The notes under the pieces: model-generated | Database searches by the model: none | Seen by the model: the letters and a program-made list of their open reading frames with translations, nothing else | What the model was told of the DNA's origin: nothing | Position numbers and translations under genes: made by a program | From: Anaerolineales bacterium UBA6131 | GTDB lineage: Bacteria > Chloroflexota > Anaerolineae > UBA2200 | Reading direction: 5' to 3' | DNA: 7,015 nt | Assembly (NCBI GenBank): GCA_002435875.1 | Contig: DIVN01000170.1 | Span: forward strand, 1-7,015 | Part shown: in pieces, positions 5,891 to 7,015 of the stretch | Numbering within the stretch: position 1 is the first letter of the stretch | How the letters are laid out: each line of letters opens with the position of its first letter

Positions 5891-6769
5891 GGAATTGCGC
5901 TCCGACCCATCCGGTCTTGGGATTTGCGGATTCGCATAGCAGTATAGACAGCCGTTTGGGCAACGCATGCCATAGGATCCGATGTCGATACTGGTTGTGC
6001 ACCCGCACTCTCGCCGTTGTCCACTGTCTTTGGTCATCGGTGCCTGCAGCCCACGTGGATGCAGTTCTGACAGAAGGCTTCCATCTATGCATCGAGAGTG
6101 CTGAAACCCCGCCTCTTCTAAGCTAGTCTGGCTGCATGCGTAGAGAGTCAGGCCCAAGGAATGGGACGATTCTGCAAGGTTGCCAGCGATCTGCAGTCTT
6201 TCTTCTAGGCCAGGGCTATACCAGCGCCACGCACCCCGTCTGTGCATCTTGTGATATAGGGTGGCGAAGGAGACCCGCACCGCCTGCACTCCGGTTTGCG
6301 CGATCGACCTGAAGATAGGTTCTGCAGCGCGCAGGTTGCTCCGCACCTCATCTCCGTCGTACCAATGGATAATCGGATCGTACCGCAGGGAAACGCGGCG
6401 GGCGTCTCCGACCAGCTGGACAAGATCACTGATCTGAGCGACGGCGACTTGCCATGGTGGGATTGCCGGCTCCAGGGCCGTGCCGCCCAGCCCAGTAATC
6501 GTCAGATGACAGAACAGCTGCTCATAGCGTCTCAGAGTCCCCCGTAAGCTGCAGGCATTGGCCAGCAACGGCCCATAATCCTTCGACCAAAGTACCAGAG
6601 AGTGGACATCTTTCGGCAGCAACGAGACAAGGCGGGTTCTGCCGCTGTACGGCAGCTCAACCACCACGGATCCGCGAATGACAGCATCTGCCAGCCACTG
6701 AGGATAGCATCGCGGTACATCGGTCCGGCGTGAAGCGGAGATAACCTGTGGCCCTGTCAGTGGTGTCAT
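5879..6769 (-). CDS. DUF1848 protein with C-terminal iron-sulfur (radical-SAM-like) cysteine motif
   Basis: This 296-residue protein belongs to DUF1848. The opening VISASRRTDVP (residues 9-19) followed by YPQWLADAV is the diagnostic start of the family. The C-terminus carries its other hallmark: ECGC at 254-257, DIGSY at 262-266, then C270-PNG-C274-LY-C277-YANP. The CX3CX2C spacing equals that of radical SAM enzymes, where it binds a 4Fe-4S cluster and S-adenosylmethionine, but there the motif is N-terminal. Two further cysteines (255, 257) are available. The middle alternates strands and helices (for example VSLRYDPIIHW 126-136 and AVRVSFATLY 163-172), compatible with a barrel. I chose ATG 6769 because the family begins just before ISASRRTD. 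The longer frame from 6913 adds 48 unrelated residues and overlaps the promoter. There is no ribosome site; the promoter predicts a leaderless message. The substrate is unknown. Confidence 0.9.
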   Translation of the reverse strand: MTPLTGPQVISASRRTDVPRCYPQWLADAVIRGSVVVELPYSGRTRLVSLLPKDVHSLVLWSKDYGPLLANACSLRGTLRRYEQLFCHLTITGLGGTALEPAIPPWQVAVAQISDLVQLVGDARRVSLRYDPIIHWYDGDEVRSNLRAAEPIFRSIAQTGVQAVRVSFATLYHKMHRRGAWRWYSPGLEERLQIAGNLAESSHSLGLTLYACSQTSLEEAGFQHSRCIDGSLLSELHPRGLQAPMTKDSGQRRECGCTTSIDIGSYGMRCPNGCLYCYANPQIPRPDGSERNSKKL

Positions 6770-6775
6770 GAGGCC

Positions 6776-6803
6776 ATTATAGAACGTGACAGTCCATTGC
6801 CAA
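6776..6803 (-). promoter_or_regulatory. Strong predicted promoter of the DUF1848 gene, giving a leaderless mRNA
   Basis: Reading leftward, TTGGCA (6803 to 6798, 5/6) and a perfect TATAAT (6781 to 6776) are 16 nt apart. Counting six bases after the -10 puts +1 at about 6769, the A of the chosen ATG. No Shine-Dalgarno fits in the 6 nt between -10 and ATG. Confidence 0.65.
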
Positions 6804-6826
6804 GGGCCGCCCGCACCAGGTATAAT
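6797..6826 (+). promoter_or_regulatory. Oppositely directed promoter-like element sharing the -35 palindrome
   Basis: TTGCCA (6797-6802, 5/6) and a perfect TATAAT (6821-6826) are 18 nt apart on the plus strand, with expected start near 6833. Its -35 overlaps by 5 bp the -35 of the DUF1848 promoter, so polymerase could bind in only one direction at a time. No convincing plus-strand gene is visible downstream within the window, which lowers confidence that it is used. Confidence 0.4.
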
Positions 6827-6845
6827 CGAAGCATATCCTGGCATG

Positions 6846-6859
6846 TGCCCTGTGGGGCA
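6846..6859. repeat. Small perfect hairpin in the right intergenic region
   Basis: TGCCC (6846-6850) pairs with GGGCA (6855-6859) around a 4-nt loop. It lies just after the predicted plus-strand start and between the candidate edge frame (stop 6874) and the DUF1848 promoter. No T run follows on either strand, so it is not a standard terminator. Confidence 0.25.
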
Positions 6860-6873
6860 GGGGCTGCGGCTGA

Positions 6874-7015
6874 TCACACTGACGCAATCACGGCAGGCTT
6901 TCTCAGTCGCCACCCAATCCGCATATCGGGAGAAGACGGCAAAGCGGTGCCGGGATCAGTGTGCATGCTCTTGATCGAGAAGGCCATGGACTCGCCGGTC
7001 TTCAGGATCGGCTGG
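6874..7015 (-). CDS. Candidate C-terminal end of an unrecognised gene (runs off right edge)
   Basis: On the minus strand a frame is open from the edge to a TGA at 6874-6876, giving about 46 residues beginning QPILKTGESMAFSIKSMH and ending RLRKPAVIASV. I do not recognise the protein. If real, it is the gene upstream of DUF1848 in the same direction, 104 nt away. A competing plus-strand frame is open over the same bases (from GTG 6845 or ATG 6965 to the edge, ending VFRIGW). It lies downstream of the plus-strand promoter-like element but has no clear ribosome site. The two frames share third codon positions, so the GC-rich wobble in 6960-7015 fits either and cannot decide the strand. The minus frame is slightly preferred because it needs no start signal. 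Confidence 0.3.
   Translation of the reverse strand, partial: QPILKTGESMAFSIKSMHTDPGTALPSSPDMRIGWRLRKPAVIASV

Noticed and set aside
4660..6024. 454-codon open frame on the minus strand across the cyclophilin-like gene, def and the end of the DUF1848 gene
   Set aside because: It is antisense to two well-supported genes and out of frame with DUF1848. It has no recognisable motif and an erratic composition; its openness is a by-product of codon use on the opposite strand.
6770..6913. N-terminal extension of the DUF1848 protein with two cysteine pairs
   Set aside because: The extension precedes the conserved family start, spans the promoter elements and overlaps the candidate upstream gene; the cysteines look incidental.
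6875..6963. 8-bp inverted repeat CACACTGA / TCAGTGTG separated by 73 nt
   Set aside because: It is too short and widely spaced to stand out from chance, with no flanking duplication or mobile-element gene.

Overview
This looks like ordinary chromosomal DNA from a free-living bacterium of moderately high GC content. There is no sign of a plasmid, prophage, insertion sequence, CRISPR array, tRNA or rRNA. The gene set is a BFN-family protein coupled to DnaB, a SEC-C protein behind a large propeller lipoprotein, a cyclophilin-like protein beside peptide deformylase, and a DUF1848 protein. Together with housekeeping-type promoters close to TTGACA/TATAAT, this is most reminiscent of a Chloroflexota (Anaerolineae-like) genome. 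That placement is inference from gene content and protein style; no comparison was run.

Layout. (1) Positions 1-1173, minus strand: a BFN/DUF151 protein followed by the N-terminal half of the replicative helicase DnaB, with stop and start overlapping as ATGA; dnaB runs off the left edge. (2) 1174-1370: divergent intergenic region with a promoter for each side. (3) 1371-1859, plus strand: a small membrane protein with two transmembrane helices and a four-CxxC double zinc ribbon. (4) 1899-4632, minus strand: a two-gene unit read from right to left, a 583-residue lipoprotein with a propeller-like repeat region and four C-terminal membrane helices, then a 320-residue SEC-C zinc-motif protein. (5) 4633-4806: divergent intergenic region, again with a promoter for each side. 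(6) 4807-5808, plus strand: a cyclophilin-like (TM1367-type) protein and peptide deformylase. (7) 5879-6769, minus strand: a DUF1848 protein carrying a C-terminal CX3CX2C iron-sulfur motif, with a strong promoter placed so that its mRNA would be leaderless. (8) 6770-7015: an intergenic region with a second, oppositely directed promoter-like element sharing the same -35 palindrome, then an unresolved open frame at the right edge.

How the genes relate. DnaB (replication) and peptide deformylase (N-terminal maturation of nascent proteins) are core functions. The lipoprotein, SEC-C protein, zinc-ribbon membrane protein, BFN protein, cyclophilin-like protein and DUF1848 protein all belong to poorly characterised families or show architectures without a proven role. 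No multi-gene defence, secretion or biosynthetic system is evident. The points most worth following up are the DUF1848 C-terminal cluster motif and its apparently leaderless promoter, and the dual-anchored lipoprotein operon.
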